A stretch of DNA of 64,000 nucleotides from Streptococcus suis (GCA_029593505.1 JAKTNI010000001.1:62001-126000), one strand, 5' to 3'. Shown: positions 24,291 to 35,412, counted from the stretch's first letter. The notes: generated by a model not told the origin, from the sequence alone. Program-made: numbers and translations.

Positions 24291-24635
24291 ATGTTTACGG
24301 AGTTAGAAATGCTTTATACACCAGCTAATATATTTCTTGTTGTTATTTGCTCACTTGTTTTGGGAATTATTTGTTTTCGGATTGTTAGAAAATTGTTAGA
24401 ATGGAACCGAAATAATCACTCTCCTAAGGAATCATGTTCTGCTAGAGTTCTAGCTAAACGTACGCATGTATTTGGTCATGAAACAGCTCATACTACCTAT
24501 CATGTAACGTTTGAATGGGGTGGTCAGCGTAAGGAATTTCAAGTGTCTTCAAAGGAGTATGCTATTTTGATAGAGGGAGATACTGGGACACTGTACTTTC
24601 AGGGAACACGTTTTCTCAACTTTGAACGATTGTAA
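24291..24635 (+). CDS. DUF2500 family membrane protein
   Basis: The 114-residue protein has one N-terminal membrane helix (about 12-32) and an outer or inner soluble domain with the DUF2500 marks: PKESCSARVLAKRTHVFGH, TTYHVTFEWGG, LIEGDTGTLYFQGTRFLNFE. The family's function is unknown. The ribosome site is CGGAGG. It stands alone between the SDR gene and the next hypothetical gene. Confidence 0.8.
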   Translation: MFTELEMLYTPANIFLVVICSLVLGIICFRIVRKLLEWNRNNHSPKESCSARVLAKRTHVFGHETAHTTYHVTFEWGGQRKEFQVSSKEYAILIEGDTGTLYFQGTRFLNFERL

Positions 24636-24761
24636 AAATTATTTTCTTTTGGGAATATCTTGATACTGTTGGAACAGAGCATAGGTTGATGAAATTATAA
24701 GGCGCTGAAATGTGTTGACTTGAGTAAAAAAGAATAACTATGTTATTAGTGAGGTGAGATA

Positions 24762-25301
24762 ATGTCTTTTGAAGAACGAATTGAAGAAATATATAACAAT
24801 CATGAGGTAAAACCCTATATCTCCCCAGAACGTGATTTGGGAAAATGGTTATTAGAGGGTAAACCAGTTCCTAAGCGAAACATGATTGTGTTAGAAAATG
24901 GGCTTCTTCCCGGAGATATCATTCTCCTTTGGAGAATCAATTTTGGATCTTTTGAGACAACGACTCCGTATTCTAAATATTTTGAATATACTTATGGAAT
25001 TGATGGTCCTTCGCATATGCAACAATTGATAAACAATGGTTATGTTTATGTAGAATCTGCATTTGATTCGTTAGATCATATTACAGCGATAGTTAAAAAA
25101 CAGATTCTGAAAGATCAAGGAATTAGTGGACTTTCTAAGATGAAGTCAGCTGATTTAGATGTTGCCCTCAGAACATATGTGACAGAGGAAACATTAGGTT
25201 CATACTTTTCCGTTCGAGGTTATGCTTTGACAGAAAAAGGGGAAGAAGCTCTGCGTAATCATCCAGAAGTTATTGACAGGCACCCTAAAAAGAAATTGTA
25301 G
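24762..25301 (+). CDS. Conserved protein with SAP-like helical C-terminus
   Basis: The 179-residue soluble protein starts MSFEERIEEIYNNHEVKPYI. The middle has LPGDIILLWRINFGSF and a helical stretch LSKMKSADLDVALRTYVTEE that resembles a SAP-type helix-loop-helix, followed by RGYALTEKGEEALRNHPEVI, a winged-helix-like ending seen in several Firmicute proteins of unknown role. I do not recognise a named family with confidence. It has GAGGTGAG as ribosome site and its own terminator. Confidence 0.55.
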   Translation: MSFEERIEEIYNNHEVKPYISPERDLGKWLLEGKPVPKRNMIVLENGLLPGDIILLWRINFGSFETTTPYSKYFEYTYGIDGPSHMQQLINNGYVYVESAFDSLDHITAIVKKQILKDQGISGLSKMKSADLDVALRTYVTEETLGSYFSVRGYALTEKGEEALRNHPEVIDRHPKKKL

Positions 25302-25327
25302 ACTGACGCTAAAGTTAGTCTATTTTT
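25299..25327 (+). terminator. Terminator after the 24762 gene
   Basis: AGACT/AGTCT stem with TATTTTTT overlapping the stop. Confidence 0.75.
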
Positions 25328-25450
25328 TCTGTCATGAAAATTCTTGCAGTATGTGGTAAAATAAAGAGATTGATACGTTGCAATTGACTTATTTATAACG
25401 ACATAATGTCACCTGATAGCGTTAAATGATGTGAGAAAGTTGAGGTATTT

Positions 25451-27802
25451 ATGAAGAATACAAGTAAAAAAGGAAAGGTAACTAGGCGACCGAGCAAGTC
25501 GGAGCTGGCTCAACAAGAGCGTATTAGAAACTTCATTTTTAGGGGACTTGGTTTTGTCTTTATTGCTTTTGCGGCTAGTCGTTTAGGAGTTTTTGGAGTA
25601 ACCAGTTATAATATTTTTCGCTTGTTATTTGGTAGCTTAACTTATGTAATTTTTGCAGGAATTTTCCTGTATCTATTCGTTCCAACTCTTATTCGTGAGA
25701 GAGAAGGAATTATTTCAGGTTTTTGGTTGGTCGTTATAGGACTGATGATTGAGTTTCAGGCCTATCTGGATTGGACGTATACTGGAAATGATTTACTAGA
25801 GCATATCCTCAAAATGTCTTTATCGGATTTATCTAAATTTCAAGTGACTGAATTTTTGGGTGGAGGGATGCTAGGAAGTATTCTATATTTACCTGTGTCT
25901 TTCTTATTTGCAAATATTGGCTCTTTTTTTATCGGAGGATTGATCATTATTTTTGGCCTGTTCTTTCTTAGTCCATGGTCTGTTTATGATGTAGCTGATG
26001 GTTTGGCATTTTTACAGGAGAAATTAGCTGACAGACGTGAAAAACGTTCAGAAATTCGAGCGCAAAAGCTGGCTGAAAAGGAGAGAGAACGTCAGAAAGA
26101 GCTAGCTCGCATGGAAGAGGAGAAATATCATTTAGAAGATAGTAATCAACTCACGGAACCTCTTGCTAGTGCTGATGATCTTGAGCTGATTAAAGAACTG
26201 GATGACCAGAGGAAACACATACCAATTATTTCTGAATATGATCAGATGGAGATAGAAGATGAATTTCCTGTTATGTTAGCAGAAGAAGATGAGTTGGTGC
26301 CAAAAGAACAGCTCCCATTAGATTCAGATATTGAAGTGGATGATACAGAGGTTTACATTGATTTTGAGCCGAAAAAACGCTTGGCGTACAAGCTCCCATC
26401 CATTAGTCTCTTTGCTCCTATCAAAGCGAAGAGTCAATCCAATGAAAAACGCTTGGTTCGTCAGAATATTAAAGTATTGGAAGAAACATTTGCTAGTTTT
26501 GGTATTAAGGTTGTGGTTGAGCGAGCGGAAATTGGTCCCTCTGTTACTAAATATGAAGTGAAACCAGCGGTGGGTGTTCGTGTGAATCGTATTTCTAATT
26601 TAGCTGATGATCTTGCACTTGCATTAGCTGCGAAAGATGTTCGTATTGAAGCCCCCATTCCGGGAAAATCATTAGTTGGTATAGAGGTGCCAAATTCAGA
26701 AGTTGCAATGGTACCGTTTCGTGATCTTTGGGAGCAGTCTAAGACAGATTCTTCGAAGTTACTAGAGATTCCACTTGGTAAGGCTGTTAATGGTTCAGTC
26801 CGTTCTTTTAATCTGTCTCGTATGCCGCACCTTTTGGTAGCAGGTTCGACAGGTTCTGGAAAATCTGTTGCAGTCAATGGGATTATTGCTTCTATTTTGA
26901 TGAAAGCTGGACCTGATCAAGTTAAATTTATGATGATTGATCCGAAAATGGTCGAATTATCTGTTTATAATGATATTCCCCATTTATTGATTCCAGTTGT
27001 AACCAATCCACGTAAGGCAGCTCGTGCCCTTCAAAAAGTGGTTGATGAGATGGAAAAACGTTACGAACTATTTAGTCATCTAGGTGTTCGAAATTTGGAA
27101 GGTTATAATGCTAAGATAGAAGAGTTTAACAACCGTTCCGACGAAAAGCAAATCCCATTGCCTTTAATTGTTGTCATTGTGGACGAATTGGCAGACTTGA
27201 TGATGGTAGCCAGTAAGGAAGTGGAGGATGCAATCATTCGCCTGGGACAAAAAGCTCGTGCAGCAGGTATTCATATGATTCTTGCCACCCAGCGTCCTTC
27301 CGTTGATGTTATTTCTGGGTTGATCAAAGCAAATGTTCCGTCTCGAATTGCTTTTGCGGTATCAAGTGGTACAGATAGTCGAACGATTTTGGATGAAAAT
27401 GGTGCAGAAAAACTGTTAGGACGAGGGGATATGCTCTTCAAACCAATTGATGAAAACCATCCTGTTCGTTTGCAAGGTTCTTTCATTTCGGACGATGATG
27501 TGGAGGTTATTGTCAGCTTCATTAAAGAACAAGCTGTTGCAGATTATGATGACAGTTTTGATCCAGGCGAGATAGTTGAAGGTGATGGAGATAGTGGTAT
27601 TGGTGATAGTGCAGGTGATCCTCTCTTTAATGAAGCACGAGCTTTAGTTGTAGAAACACAAAAAGCTAGCGCTTCAATGATTCAACGCCGTTTATCAGTT
27701 GGTTTCAACCGAGCCACTCGTCTCATGGAAGAACTTGAGGCAGCAGGTGTTATTGGTCCTGCGGAAGGAACAAAACCTAGAAAGGTATTGGAAACACAAT
27801 AA
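25451..27802 (+). CDS. ftsK: DNA translocase FtsK/SpoIIIE
   Basis: The 783-residue motor pumps chromosome ends through the closing septum. Four N-terminal membrane helices (about 30-180) are followed by a charged linker (190-330), the motor with Walker [10 protein letters not shown] and Walker [12 protein letters not shown], then the C-terminal winged-helix gamma domain ([18 protein letters not shown], about 730-783) that reads KOPS/SRS-like sequences. The length and order are normal. The stop overlaps the start of the VOC gene. Confidence 0.95.
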   Translation: MKNTSKKGKVTRRPSKSELAQQERIRNFIFRGLGFVFIAFAASRLGVFGVTSYNIFRLLFGSLTYVIFAGIFLYLFVPTLIREREGIISGFWLVVIGLMIEFQAYLDWTYTGNDLLEHILKMSLSDLSKFQVTEFLGGGMLGSILYLPVSFLFANIGSFFIGGLIIIFGLFFLSPWSVYDVADGLAFLQEKLADRREKRSEIRAQKLAEKERERQKELARMEEEKYHLEDSNQLTEPLASADDLELIKELDDQRKHIPIISEYDQMEIEDEFPVMLAEEDELVPKEQLPLDSDIEVDDTEVYIDFEPKKRLAYKLPSISLFAPIKAKSQSNEKRLVRQNIKVLEETFASFGIKVVVERAEIGPSVTKYEVKPAVGVRVNRISNLADDLALALAAKDVRIEAPIPGKSLVGIEVPNSEVAMVPFRDLWEQSKTDSSKLLEIPLGKAVNGSVRSFNLSRMPHLLVAGSTGSGKSVAVNGIIASILMKAGPDQVKFMMIDPKMVELSVYNDIPHLLIPVVTNPRKAARALQKVVDEMEKRYELFSHLGVRNLEGYNAKIEEFNNRSDEKQIPLPLIVVIVDELADLMMVASKEVEDAIIRLGQKARAAGIHMILATQRPSVDVISGLIKANVPSRIAFAVSSGTDSRTILDENGAEKLLGRGDMLFKPIDENHPVRLQGSFISDDDVEVIVSFIKEQAVADYDDSFDPGEIVEGDGDSGIGDSAGDPLFNEARALVVETQKASASMIQRRLSVGFNRATRLMEELEAAGVIGPAEGTKPRKVLETQ

Positions 27803-28188
27803 TGAATTTTGAAACAGTGCACCACCTTGCTATTATTGGTCGTGATTATGATAAGACACGAGAATTTTATGTGGATAAATTAGGGTTTGAGTTATTAGAT
27901 GAGCACATTCGTCCAGAGAAAAAAGATATTTTGTTTAACGTCAAAAAAGGAAATCTAGTGCTAGAAATCTTTATCAAACCAGATGCACCACTAAGGCCTA
28001 CTTTGCCAAATCCAGAATATACGGGTCTTCGACATCTAGCTTTTAAGGTAAATGATGTAGAAGCTTGCTTGGTAGAGTTTGATCGTTTGGGCATCCCACA
28101 TGAACAGTTGCGTATAGATGACTTTGATGGTCAAAAAATGGCATTTTTCTTTGATCCAGATGGTTTGCCATTAGAAATTCATGAGTGA
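27802..28188 (+). CDS. VOC (glyoxalase-like) family protein
   Basis: The 128-residue protein has the paired beta-alpha-beta VOC fold: [20 protein letters not shown], then LRHLAFKVNDVEA and FFFDPDGLPLEIHE. Metal-ligand positions His8, Glu50-region, His75 and Glu near the end match glyoxalase I-like proteins. Physiological substrate is unknown; methylglyoxal detoxification is possible. Its start overlaps the ftsK stop (TAATG). Confidence 0.85.
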   Translation: MNFETVHHLAIIGRDYDKTREFYVDKLGFELLDEHIRPEKKDILFNVKKGNLVLEIFIKPDAPLRPTLPNPEYTGLRHLAFKVNDVEACLVEFDRLGIPHEQLRIDDFDGQKMAFFFDPDGLPLEIHE

Positions 28189-28224
28189 GAAAGCATTTCA
28201 TAACGTATGGATTGAAAATATTAT

Positions 28225-28257
28225 AAAAGCAACAAGTGAAAGGTTTGTTGCTTTTTT
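28225..28257 (+). terminator. Terminator of ftsK-VOC operon
   Basis: AAAAGCAACAA/TTGTTGCTTTTTT stem. Confidence 0.85.
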
Positions 28258-28420
28258 GTTGCTCTCGTGACCATTAGATTGTCACTGAATAACGACAAGA
28301 GAATGGTATGTTGTAAAGAAGTGAATATGACATTTGTCATTTTTATGAATGACAAAGTAGTCTAGTGAGGAGTGTACTAGCAGTAGTAGAATAAAGGTAT
28401 AAGGAAAGAGAGGTAGTAAG

Positions 28421-29299
28421 ATGATTAGTGTTACGAATGTAGATAAAGTAATAAAAGGAAGGACCATTTTATCAGATATTTCCTTTGAGATAAACGCTGG
28501 TGAATGTGTTGCTTTAATTGGTCCAAATGGTGCAGGAAAGACAACGCTCATGTCTTGTTTATTGGGAGATAAGAAGGTCAATAAAGGAGACGTTTTATTA
28601 GATGGTCAATCACCTCAGACGCACTCTAATAAGGAAAAAGTTGCTGTTTTAACTCAGGAAAATGCAATCCCTGCAGATTTAAAAGTGAAAGAGTTACTGC
28701 ATTTTTTCCAATCCATTTATAAGGATAGTTTGACAAGTGCCCAAATAGATAGATTGCTTCGTTTTTCATCTAAACAACACAATCAATTGGCAGGTAAGTT
28801 GTCTGGAGGTCAAAAGAGACTGTTAGCATTTGTTCTCTGTTTAATTGGTAAGCCAAAAATTCTTTTTTTGGATGAGCCGACTGCTGGTATGGATACTTCC
28901 ACTCGTCAGCGTTTTTGGGAGATTGTCCATGAATTGAAGCTAGAGGGTGTGACTATTTTTTACACCAGTCATTATATTGAGGAAGTGGAACATACAGCAG
29001 AACGTATTTTAGTCCTTCATCAAGGTAAGCTACTGCGAGATACGACACCATTTGCTATGAGGAGTGAGGAGCAAGAAAAAGAAGTGATCTTGCCGATTGG
29101 TTTTGCTTCTGTAATAGAAGGGTTGGCTGCGGTCACAGAAGTGGTCTATAAACAGGATATTATTTGTTTTAAAACCAAAGAGATTGAGACCGTTTGGAGT
29201 CGTTTACAAGAAGCAGGTTGCCGCATATCAGATATAGAAGTACATAATAAAACCTTATTAAATAGTGTATTTGATCAAACGAAGGAGGAAGAAAAATGA
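28421..29299 (+). CDS. ABC-2 type transporter ATP-binding protein
   Basis: The 292-residue ATPase has Walker A GPNGAGKTT (about 37), signature LSGGQKRL, Walker B ILFLDEPTAGMD and the switch His in YTSHYIEE. Its C-terminal 70 residues are a regulatory extension. It overlaps the permease gene by 4 bases and lies upstream of a DesK/DesR-type two-component system, as in pneumococcal TCS11 and Bacillus yvfRSTU. The exported substrate is unknown; antimicrobial defence or lipid export is likely. Confidence 0.9.
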   Translation: MISVTNVDKVIKGRTILSDISFEINAGECVALIGPNGAGKTTLMSCLLGDKKVNKGDVLLDGQSPQTHSNKEKVAVLTQENAIPADLKVKELLHFFQSIYKDSLTSAQIDRLLRFSSKQHNQLAGKLSGGQKRLLAFVLCLIGKPKILFLDEPTAGMDTSTRQRFWEIVHELKLEGVTIFYTSHYIEEVEHTAERILVLHQGKLLRDTTPFAMRSEEQEKEVILPIGFASVIEGLAAVTEVVYKQDIICFKTKEIETVWSRLQEAGCRISDIEVHNKTLLNSVFDQTKEEEK

Positions 29300-30027
29300 G
29301 AGCGTTATTACAAATCGAATGGTTGAAATTATCAAGAAGTTTAGGAGTGTTTCTCTTATCCATTGGGATGCCTGTCCTGTTTTTCCTTATCTTTTCATCA
29401 ACTGTCCAATTAGATGATCCAAATTTGCAACGGCAATTTGTTCAGTCATATATGTTGACGATGACAGGGTTTTCGATGTCAGGTTTTGCTCTTTTTACAT
29501 TTCCGATGATGTTGGCAGAGGATCGTAACAATAATTGGTTGATCTTTCTTCAACATTCCCCTCTACCAATGTGGAAATACTATCTATCAAAAATTGCACG
29601 AGTATTTCTTTGTTTTTTGTCCTCTATTATCATCGTTTTTTCAGTAGGTGGTCTAGTAAGAGGTGTTGAGCTAACACTTGCAGAATGGCTGATAGCAGCC
29701 TTATTACTCCTGTTGACTTCTATCGTTTTTCTAGCACTTGGTCTGCTATTGGTCCAATTCAAATCAGAGCAAACAATGTCCATTGTTGCGAATATTCTTT
29801 ATTTTGTACTGGCTATTCTAGGAGGCTCTTGGATGCCGATTCAAGTTTTTCCAGAATGGGTGCAGAAGATTTGTCACTGGATGCCAAGCTATCATGTGAA
29901 TGAATTAGTAACAACCTATGCTCAAAAGGGAGAGTTTATATGGAAATCCTTGCTAATTGTAGTAGCTTATGCGATAATCTTTTTAGGAGTTACCTTATTT
30001 ATCAATAAAAAGACAGAAAATCAGTGA
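29296..30027 (+). CDS. ABC-2 type permease
   Basis: The 243-residue protein has six membrane helices and the ABC-2 pattern (LGGSWMPIQVFPEWVQKICH near 180 is the family's conserved loop). It forms a full exporter with the ATPase just upstream, with which it overlaps by 4 bases. The following histidine kinase gene starts 8 bases later. Confidence 0.88.
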   Translation: MRALLQIEWLKLSRSLGVFLLSIGMPVLFFLIFSSTVQLDDPNLQRQFVQSYMLTMTGFSMSGFALFTFPMMLAEDRNNNWLIFLQHSPLPMWKYYLSKIARVFLCFLSSIIIVFSVGGLVRGVELTLAEWLIAALLLLLTSIVFLALGLLLVQFKSEQTMSIVANILYFVLAILGGSWMPIQVFPEWVQKICHWMPSYHVNELVTTYAQKGEFIWKSLLIVVAYAIIFLGVTLFINKKTENQ

Positions 30028-30034
30028 GGTTTCT

Positions 30035-31129
30035 ATGTTATTTGAAAAGAGAAAAGTATCGCCCATGTTTTTCGTGAGCGTACTTTTTCTATATTTTCCT
30101 TTGTATTATTCACAGTATTCGCCCAATCCTATGTTGGTGCTTATTGCAACATTTTTCTTTGCTTTTGTCTATGTTTCTATTTTATACACGAGCCATAAGC
30201 TATATTCTTTATTAGGGTGGAGCTATATGCTGGTCTATATTGCTATTTTGAGTTTTTTAGCCAACATGCAATTTTCGTTATTTCTTTTTAATTTATCGAA
30301 CTTAATTGTTTGGCATTATAAAGATCAGCGATGGAATTATCGGACAATTTCTTATGTTTCCTTACTATCAGCTGTGCTTATATGGACTATTTTTGGACCA
30401 TTTGGATTTGAACTCCGAGCTTTTCTGCTTATTATTCATGCTTTTGGTATAGCTATGCTTATTTCTAGCCATATAGAGTTAAAACGTGAGGAGATGAATA
30501 AGCAACTTCAGGAGAGGAATGCTTCTATTAATTTGCTGTTAGCAGAAAATGAAAGGAATCGTATCAGCCAAGATTTACATGATACTTTGGGGCATGTTTT
30601 TGCCATGATGTCAATTAAAGCTGAATTGGTATCTACATTGTTAGAGAAACAACAAATTGAACAGGCTCAGAAAGAAATAGCTGATTTGCAAGCTCTGGCA
30701 AAAGATTCTATGCAGGAAGTACGACAGATTGTTCAATCTCTCAAGCAACATACAGTTGACGAGGAGTTGAGTATTCTCCAACAGATGTTTGAGATGGCTG
30801 GAGTTCAGTTTACTGTGTCAGGTTCCGAAATGGTAAGACTATTGCCTTTAGCCATTCAAGATAAGTTGGCGATGGTATTACGAGAGTTAGCTAATAATTT
30901 ACTCAAGCACAGCGAAGCCAGTAAGTGTAGTTTGAACTTTGAAATCAATCAGAAGGAATTGTTATTGCTATATGAAGACAATGGAGTAGGTTTTGGAACA
31001 ATAACAGGTAGTGAATTACATACTATAAAGGATAGGCTAGTAACAATAAAGGGAAGTTTAGAATTTCTTTCCCTAGCAGAGCCAACTCGTCTAGCTATTC
31101 AGATTCCATTAGAGGAGGGACTCACATGA
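30035..31129 (+). CDS. Sensor histidine kinase (DesK type)
   Basis: The 364-residue kinase has five or six membrane helices in the first 145 residues with almost no outer domain, so it probably senses the membrane or works with the transporter. A coiled segment leads to the HisKA_3 box [12 protein letters not shown] with phosphoacceptor His182, and the ATPase domain has [10 protein letters not shown] (N box) and EDNGVGF (G1). It overlaps the response regulator by 4 bases. Confidence 0.9.
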   Translation: MLFEKRKVSPMFFVSVLFLYFPLYYSQYSPNPMLVLIATFFFAFVYVSILYTSHKLYSLLGWSYMLVYIAILSFLANMQFSLFLFNLSNLIVWHYKDQRWNYRTISYVSLLSAVLIWTIFGPFGFELRAFLLIIHAFGIAMLISSHIELKREEMNKQLQERNASINLLLAENERNRISQDLHDTLGHVFAMMSIKAELVSTLLEKQQIEQAQKEIADLQALAKDSMQEVRQIVQSLKQHTVDEELSILQQMFEMAGVQFTVSGSEMVRLLPLAIQDKLAMVLRELANNLLKHSEASKCSLNFEINQKELLLLYEDNGVGFGTITGSELHTIKDRLVTIKGSLEFLSLAEPTRLAIQIPLEEGLT

Positions 31130-31728
31130 AATTATTGGTAGCAGAAGATCAATCTATGTTGCGGGATGCACTGTGTCAATTGTTAGCATTTCAAGAGAGT
31201 GTTGAAGAAGTTTTTCAAGTTGAAAATGGTCATCAAGCGATAACGCTTTTACAAGAAGAAGCTGTTGATGTCGTCATCTTAGATGTAGAAATGCCAGAAA
31301 AAACGGGTTTAGATGTATTAGAATGGATTCGTATGCATCGTTTGCCCATTAAAGTCATTATTGTGACTACTTTCAAGCGACCGGGGTATTTTGAACGAGC
31401 TGTCAAAGCAGAAGTAGATGCCTATGTTTTAAAAGAACGCTCAATTGCAGAACTTATGCAAACAATTGATACCGTTTTAGCTGGTCGAAAAGAGTATTCT
31501 CCGGAGTTGATAGATTTATTTTTGACACAACGAAACCCTTTGACATTTCAAGAAAGTCAGTTGCTAAAATTAGTATCAGACGGCTTATCCAATCGTGAAA
31601 TCGCTGGTCAACTCTACTTGTCTGATGGAACGGTGCGTAATTATATGACGACTATTCTGTCCAAACTTGGTGCCGATAATCGAACAGCAGCAACCAAAAT
31701 TGCACAAGAAAATGGCTGGCTAGAATAA
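31126..31728 (+). CDS. Response regulator, NarL/LuxR type (DesR-like)
   Basis: The 200-residue regulator has an acidic pocket (AEDQS), phosphoacceptor Asp53 in [10 protein letters not shown] and Lys near 103; the C-terminal LuxR helix-turn-helix reads [20 protein letters not shown] (about 145-165). It is the partner of the kinase just upstream and likely controls its own ABC operon. Confidence 0.92.
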   Translation: MKLLVAEDQSMLRDALCQLLAFQESVEEVFQVENGHQAITLLQEEAVDVVILDVEMPEKTGLDVLEWIRMHRLPIKVIIVTTFKRPGYFERAVKAEVDAYVLKERSIAELMQTIDTVLAGRKEYSPELIDLFLTQRNPLTFQESQLLKLVSDGLSNREIAGQLYLSDGTVRNYMTTILSKLGADNRTAATKIAQENGWLE

Positions 31729-31835
31729 TAGCGAATGATAATTAACTCTTCTAATCAATTTTTGTTGCTTGAAATTAGAATGTTTTACTTTCATTTTCTA
31801 TTGAAAAAGGACGGATATTTTGCTAGAATTTTCTT

Positions 31836-32054
31836 ATGAAAAAACTTTATGATGTACAGCAGTTGCTCAAGCAATTTGGAATCATTGTGTATATGGGAAA
31901 TCGTCTTTATGATATTGAGATGATGAAGATAGAACTCAATCGAGTGTACCAATCTGGAGTGATAGACCGTTCACTCTACATGGAAGCAGAATTGATTTTG
32001 CGACGAGAGCATCGTTTGGAATTAGAGTATCAGCAATTGAAGGAGAATGAATGA
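31836..32054 (+). CDS. yqgQ: YqgQ family protein (DUF910)
   Basis: The 72-residue protein begins MKKLYDVQQLLKQFGIIVYM and contains YDIEMMKIEL and LRREHRLE, the DUF910 signature. It is a small helical cytoplasmic protein without known function, conserved in Firmicutes. Its stop overlaps the next start (ATGA). Confidence 0.85.
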   Translation: MKKLYDVQQLLKQFGIIVYMGNRLYDIEMMKIELNRVYQSGVIDRSLYMEAELILRREHRLELEYQQLKENE

Positions 32055-32440
32055 TGGAAACATTATGGGCAATTTTGGTATTTGTAATCTTGTTGGGATC
32101 TTGGATGGGCTTTAATTACTGGAGATTACGTCGTGCAGCAACAGTGATTGATAATGCAGAATTTGCAGAGAAAATCTATACTGGTCAGTTGATTGATTTA
32201 CGTGACCCTAGCGAATTTCGTAAAAAACATATTTTAGGAGCGCGCAATATTCCTTATCAACAATTGAAACAGACAGCCAATGCGCTTCGAAAAGATAAGC
32301 CTGTCTTGATTTATGAAAATGACCGAGGTCAATTGGTCACTCCAGCTGCTCTTTATCTCAAGAAGCAAGGATTTAATGAAATTTATATTCTTAGCTATGG
32401 TTTGAACGGTTGGAATGGTAAAGTGAAAGCTTCCAAGTAG
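32051..32440 (+). CDS. Rhodanese-like membrane protein, active site lost
   Basis: The 129-residue protein has an N-terminal membrane helix (about 5-24) and a rhodanese domain (LIDLRDPSEFRKKHILGARN, then LSYGLNGWNG). The catalytic Cys loop is replaced by YENDRGQ, so it should not transfer sulfur; such inactive forms often bind partners. It is coupled to yqgQ. The start may be ATG 32051 or 32054. Confidence 0.85.
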   Translation: MMETLWAILVFVILLGSWMGFNYWRLRRAATVIDNAEFAEKIYTGQLIDLRDPSEFRKKHILGARNIPYQQLKQTANALRKDKPVLIYENDRGQLVTPAALYLKKQGFNEIYILSYGLNGWNGKVKASK

Positions 32441-32461
32441 TTTTACACTCATGTTTGTCTA

Positions 32462-32494
32462 AAAAGAAAAGGAGAGAAAACTCCTTTTCTTTTT
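32462..32494 (+). terminator. Terminator after the rhodanese gene
   Basis: AAAAAGAAAAGGAG/CTCCTTTTCTTTTT stem. Confidence 0.85.
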
Positions 32495-32539
32495 ATCTGA
32501 AATCAGCAGTCATCTCTTTTTTTTGCTATAATAGTCTTT

Positions 32540-33079
32540 ATGAGAATTGTATCTGGTAGCTATGGTGGAAGACCACTGAGAACAATAGAAGGAAAAACTA
32601 CAAGGCCCACATCTGATAAGGTACGTGGAGCGATGTTTAATATGATTGGTCCTTATTTTAATGGGGGGCGTGTATTGGATTTGTATGCGGGTAGCGGAGG
32701 GCTATCCATTGAGGCAATCTCACGTGGAATGGCTCAGGCTGTATTGGTGGAACGTGATTATAGAGCTCAGGCTATTATTAAGGAAAATATTGCCATGACA
32801 AAGGAAGCCCACAAATTCCGTTTGCTTAAGACAGAAGCTCGACTAGCCTTGTCACATCTAGAAGGTCCATTTGATTTAGTGTTTTTGGATCCACCTTATG
32901 CTGAACAAGAGATTGAAGCAGTCATTACAGAATTATGCCACTACCAACTCTTATCAGAAGAGGTGATGGTGGTGTGTGAGACAGATAAATCTGTTCATTT
33001 GCCAGAGGAAATAGCAGAATTGGGCATTTGGAAAGAAAAAATTTACGGAATTAGTAAGGTAACGGTATATGTCAGGTAA
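32540..33079 (+). CDS. rsmD: 16S rRNA m2G966 methyltransferase
   Basis: The 179-residue enzyme methylates G966 of 16S rRNA with S-adenosylmethionine. It starts [20 protein letters not shown] and has [10 protein letters not shown], the cofactor motif [14 protein letters not shown] and catalytic DPPYA. It overlaps coaD by 11 bases, the usual Firmicute arrangement. Confidence 0.93.
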   Translation: MRIVSGSYGGRPLRTIEGKTTRPTSDKVRGAMFNMIGPYFNGGRVLDLYAGSGGLSIEAISRGMAQAVLVERDYRAQAIIKENIAMTKEAHKFRLLKTEARLALSHLEGPFDLVFLDPPYAEQEIEAVITELCHYQLLSEEVMVVCETDKSVHLPEEIAELGIWKEKIYGISKVTVYVR

Positions 33080-33557
33080 GATTGGACTATTTACAGGCTC
33101 TTTTGATCCGATAACCAAAGGGCATGTGGATATTATTGAACGGGCGAGTAGTCTGTTTGATACATTGTATGTAGGTATTTTTTTTAATCCCGATAAAGAC
33201 AGTCTTTTTACAGGACAGGAGAGATTTGATCAGCTTCAACAAGTTTTTGAAGAATATGAGCAGATTAAGATTCTTTTGGGAGGAAAGCGTTTAGTTGTTG
33301 AGGTGGCTCGTGAGTTAGGGGCTACTCATATTGTACGTGGGTTACGCAACGGTATTGACTTGGAATATGAAGCTAATTTTGATTATTTTAATCGTCAGTT
33401 AGCACCTGATATTGAGACCCTTTATCTCATGTCTAAACCAGAGTATCGGAATCTTTCGTCAAGTCGTATTCGGGAATTGATTGAGTATGATCAAGATATC
33501 AGTCCCTACGTCCCGATTTTTATCAGTGAGGAAGTAAAAAAGAATGAAAAAAAATAA
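33069..33557 (+). CDS. coaD: Phosphopantetheine adenylyltransferase
   Basis: The 162-residue enzyme joins ATP and 4'-phosphopantetheine to dephospho-CoA. Motifs are [14 protein letters not shown] (about 8-21, with the T/HxGH site), [13 protein letters not shown] and SSSRIRELI. It overlaps rsmD upstream and the protease gene downstream (14 bases). Confidence 0.95.
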   Translation: MSGKIGLFTGSFDPITKGHVDIIERASSLFDTLYVGIFFNPDKDSLFTGQERFDQLQQVFEEYEQIKILLGGKRLVVEVARELGATHIVRGLRNGIDLEYEANFDYFNRQLAPDIETLYLMSKPEYRNLSSSRIRELIEYDQDISPYVPIFISEEVKKNEKK

Positions 33558-34593
33558 AAGGCTAATATTTACCATCTCTATTGTGATAGGGATTCTATCT
33601 TTATGGTTTGCTATTTTTTATCCCTTGCCTTATTATGTAGAAAGTCCCGGAGGTGCATCAGATATCCGTCAAGTATTGACAGTTGATAATGCTGAGGATG
33701 AAAAAGAGGGATCATATAATTTTACCTATGTTTCTGTTGTTCAAGCGACAGCATTGCAGTTATTGGCTGCTCAGTTTAATCCTTATGCAACTATTCGAAC
33801 AGAACAAGAAATGACAGGTGGTGCTAATAGTGAGGAGTATTTCCGTATTGCCCAATTTTATATGGAAACCTCACAGAATATGGCAAAGTATCAAGGTTTG
33901 ACTTTAGCAGGTAAAGATGTAAACATGGAATTTTTTGGTGTTTATGTGTTAAACTTAGCTGAAAATTCAACCTTTAAAGATATTTTGAAGATTGCCGATA
34001 CTGTTATCAGTGTCAACGGAAAGACATTTGAGTCCTCTCCAGAATTAGTCAGCTATGTTAGTGGTTTAGAATTGGGGAGTGAGGTGACCGTCGGTTATCT
34101 TAGTGGCAATCAGGAACAAACAGCCAAAGGAAAGATTATAAAGCTTTCCAATGGTAAAAATGGTATTGGTATTACACTCGTTGATCATACTACCATTAAT
34201 AGTTCGGTACCAATTGATTTTCACACGGGAAATATTGGTGGACCAAGTGCTGGTCTCATGTTTACTCTAGCAATTTATACCCAGCTTGCAGATCCAGATT
34301 TACGTGATGGACGTGTGATTGCAGGGACTGGAACGATTGAGAGAGATGGCAAGGTCGGTGATATTGGTGGTGCTGACAAGAAAGTTCTCTCGGCAGCTAA
34401 GGCAGGAGCTAGTATTTTCTTTGTTCCTAACAATCCTGTAGATGAGGCAATTTTAAAAGAAGATCCAACAGCAAAAACGAATTATGAAGAAGCAAAAGAA
34501 GCAGCTGAGCAAGCGGGACTAGACATTGAGATTGTACCTGTAAAGACTGTGCAAGAAGCAATTGACTACCTGAAAAAAACAAGAAGTGAGTAA
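33544..34593 (+). CDS. sepM: PDZ/Lon-type membrane protease (SepM/YlbL-like)
   Basis: The 349-residue protein has an N-terminal membrane anchor (about 6-27), a PDZ-like domain (about 115-200; [20 protein letters not shown]) and a C-terminal Lon protease domain with catalytic Ser in GGPSAGLMF and Lys in [10 protein letters not shown]. In Streptococcus mutans SepM trims the competence-stimulating peptide at the cell surface; whether this one processes a pheromone is inference. It overlaps coaD, as in other streptococci. Confidence 0.85.
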   Translation: MKKNKRLIFTISIVIGILSLWFAIFYPLPYYVESPGGASDIRQVLTVDNAEDEKEGSYNFTYVSVVQATALQLLAAQFNPYATIRTEQEMTGGANSEEYFRIAQFYMETSQNMAKYQGLTLAGKDVNMEFFGVYVLNLAENSTFKDILKIADTVISVNGKTFESSPELVSYVSGLELGSEVTVGYLSGNQEQTAKGKIIKLSNGKNGIGITLVDHTTINSSVPIDFHTGNIGGPSAGLMFTLAIYTQLADPDLRDGRVIAGTGTIERDGKVGDIGGADKKVLSAAKAGASIFFVPNNPVDEAILKEDPTAKTNYEEAKEAAEQAGLDIEIVPVKTVQEAIDYLKKTRSE

Positions 34594-34608
34594 TGTGAGC
34601 TTTATGAC

Positions 34609-34642
34609 AAGCAAGGTTATATCCATAGTAACCTTGCTTTTA
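34609..34642 (+). terminator. Terminator after sepM-like gene
   Basis: AGCAAGGTTA/TAACCTTGCT stem followed by TTTA. Confidence 0.8.
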
Positions 34643-34762
34643 TTAGAACTGTCTGAAATTTCTTTGTCCTACTTAGTCAGATAGATTTTCGAAAAAATCA
34701 TGGTATAATAAGAGAGTTGGAAAGAATGAGACAGTTTTGAGTAAGTGCTAGAGAGGAGAAAG

Positions 34763-35404
34763 ATGAAAAAAGAAATTTCACCAGATATGTATAATTACAA
34801 TAAATATCCTGGACCAAGTTTTGCCCGTGTTGGAGATAAGATTGTGTCTGAAAATATTGAGTTAGATTTGCTGGATAATTATAAAGAAGCTTTTGATCAG
34901 ACGGTATTTGGACAACGCTTTTCTCCCTTGCTACTCAAATTTGATTATATAGTTGGAGATTGGGGCAATGATCAGCTCCGATTAAAAGGATTTTACAAAG
35001 ATCATCAAAATGTAAAATCGGAATTAACGATTAGTCGTTTGGATGATTATTTAACAGAATATTGTAATTTTGGTTGCGCTTATTTTGTACTGGCTAATTC
35101 AAATCCTCAAGAATGGAGTGACGAAGTAGAAGAAAAAGCACCTCGCCACAAGCGAAATCGCTCTCGTCAACGGAAGCGTCATACACTACAATCAGACAAT
35201 ACCAGCATGGTCAAAGAGCATCGGTCACTTCGTAACGAATCCGATAAAAAAAGAAGTCAAAAGACTAAACGACCTCGACATTTTACTGTTTATAATGATA
35301 AGTCATCAAGTAGTCAGTCAAAAGACATCTTGAAAAAGGAAGTGCATCAATCTGTTCGTGAAGTGACGAATACGAAGAAGAGTTTTATTATACGTCAGAA
35401 ATAA
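34763..35404 (+). CDS. yutD: YutD family protein (DUF1027)
   Basis: About 213 residues from ATG 34763 after GAGGAGA; the upstream TTG at 34745 is less likely. The YutD domain fills the first 120 residues ([20 protein letters not shown] pattern and [12 protein letters not shown]). The tail (125-213) is highly basic and of low complexity ([11 protein letters not shown]), probably disordered and RNA-binding. It sits 8 bases before rlmN. Confidence 0.85.
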   Translation: MKKEISPDMYNYNKYPGPSFARVGDKIVSENIELDLLDNYKEAFDQTVFGQRFSPLLLKFDYIVGDWGNDQLRLKGFYKDHQNVKSELTISRLDDYLTEYCNFGCAYFVLANSNPQEWSDEVEEKAPRHKRNRSRQRKRHTLQSDNTSMVKEHRSLRNESDKKRSQKTKRPRHFTVYNDKSSSSQSKDILKKEVHQSVREVTNTKKSFIIRQK

Positions 35405-35412
35405 GGAGAAAC

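Noticed and set aside
28421-31728. BceAB-BceRS type bacitracin resistance module
   Set aside because: The permease is a short six-helix ABC-2 type without the large outer domain of BceB, and the regulator is LuxR type, not OmpR type.
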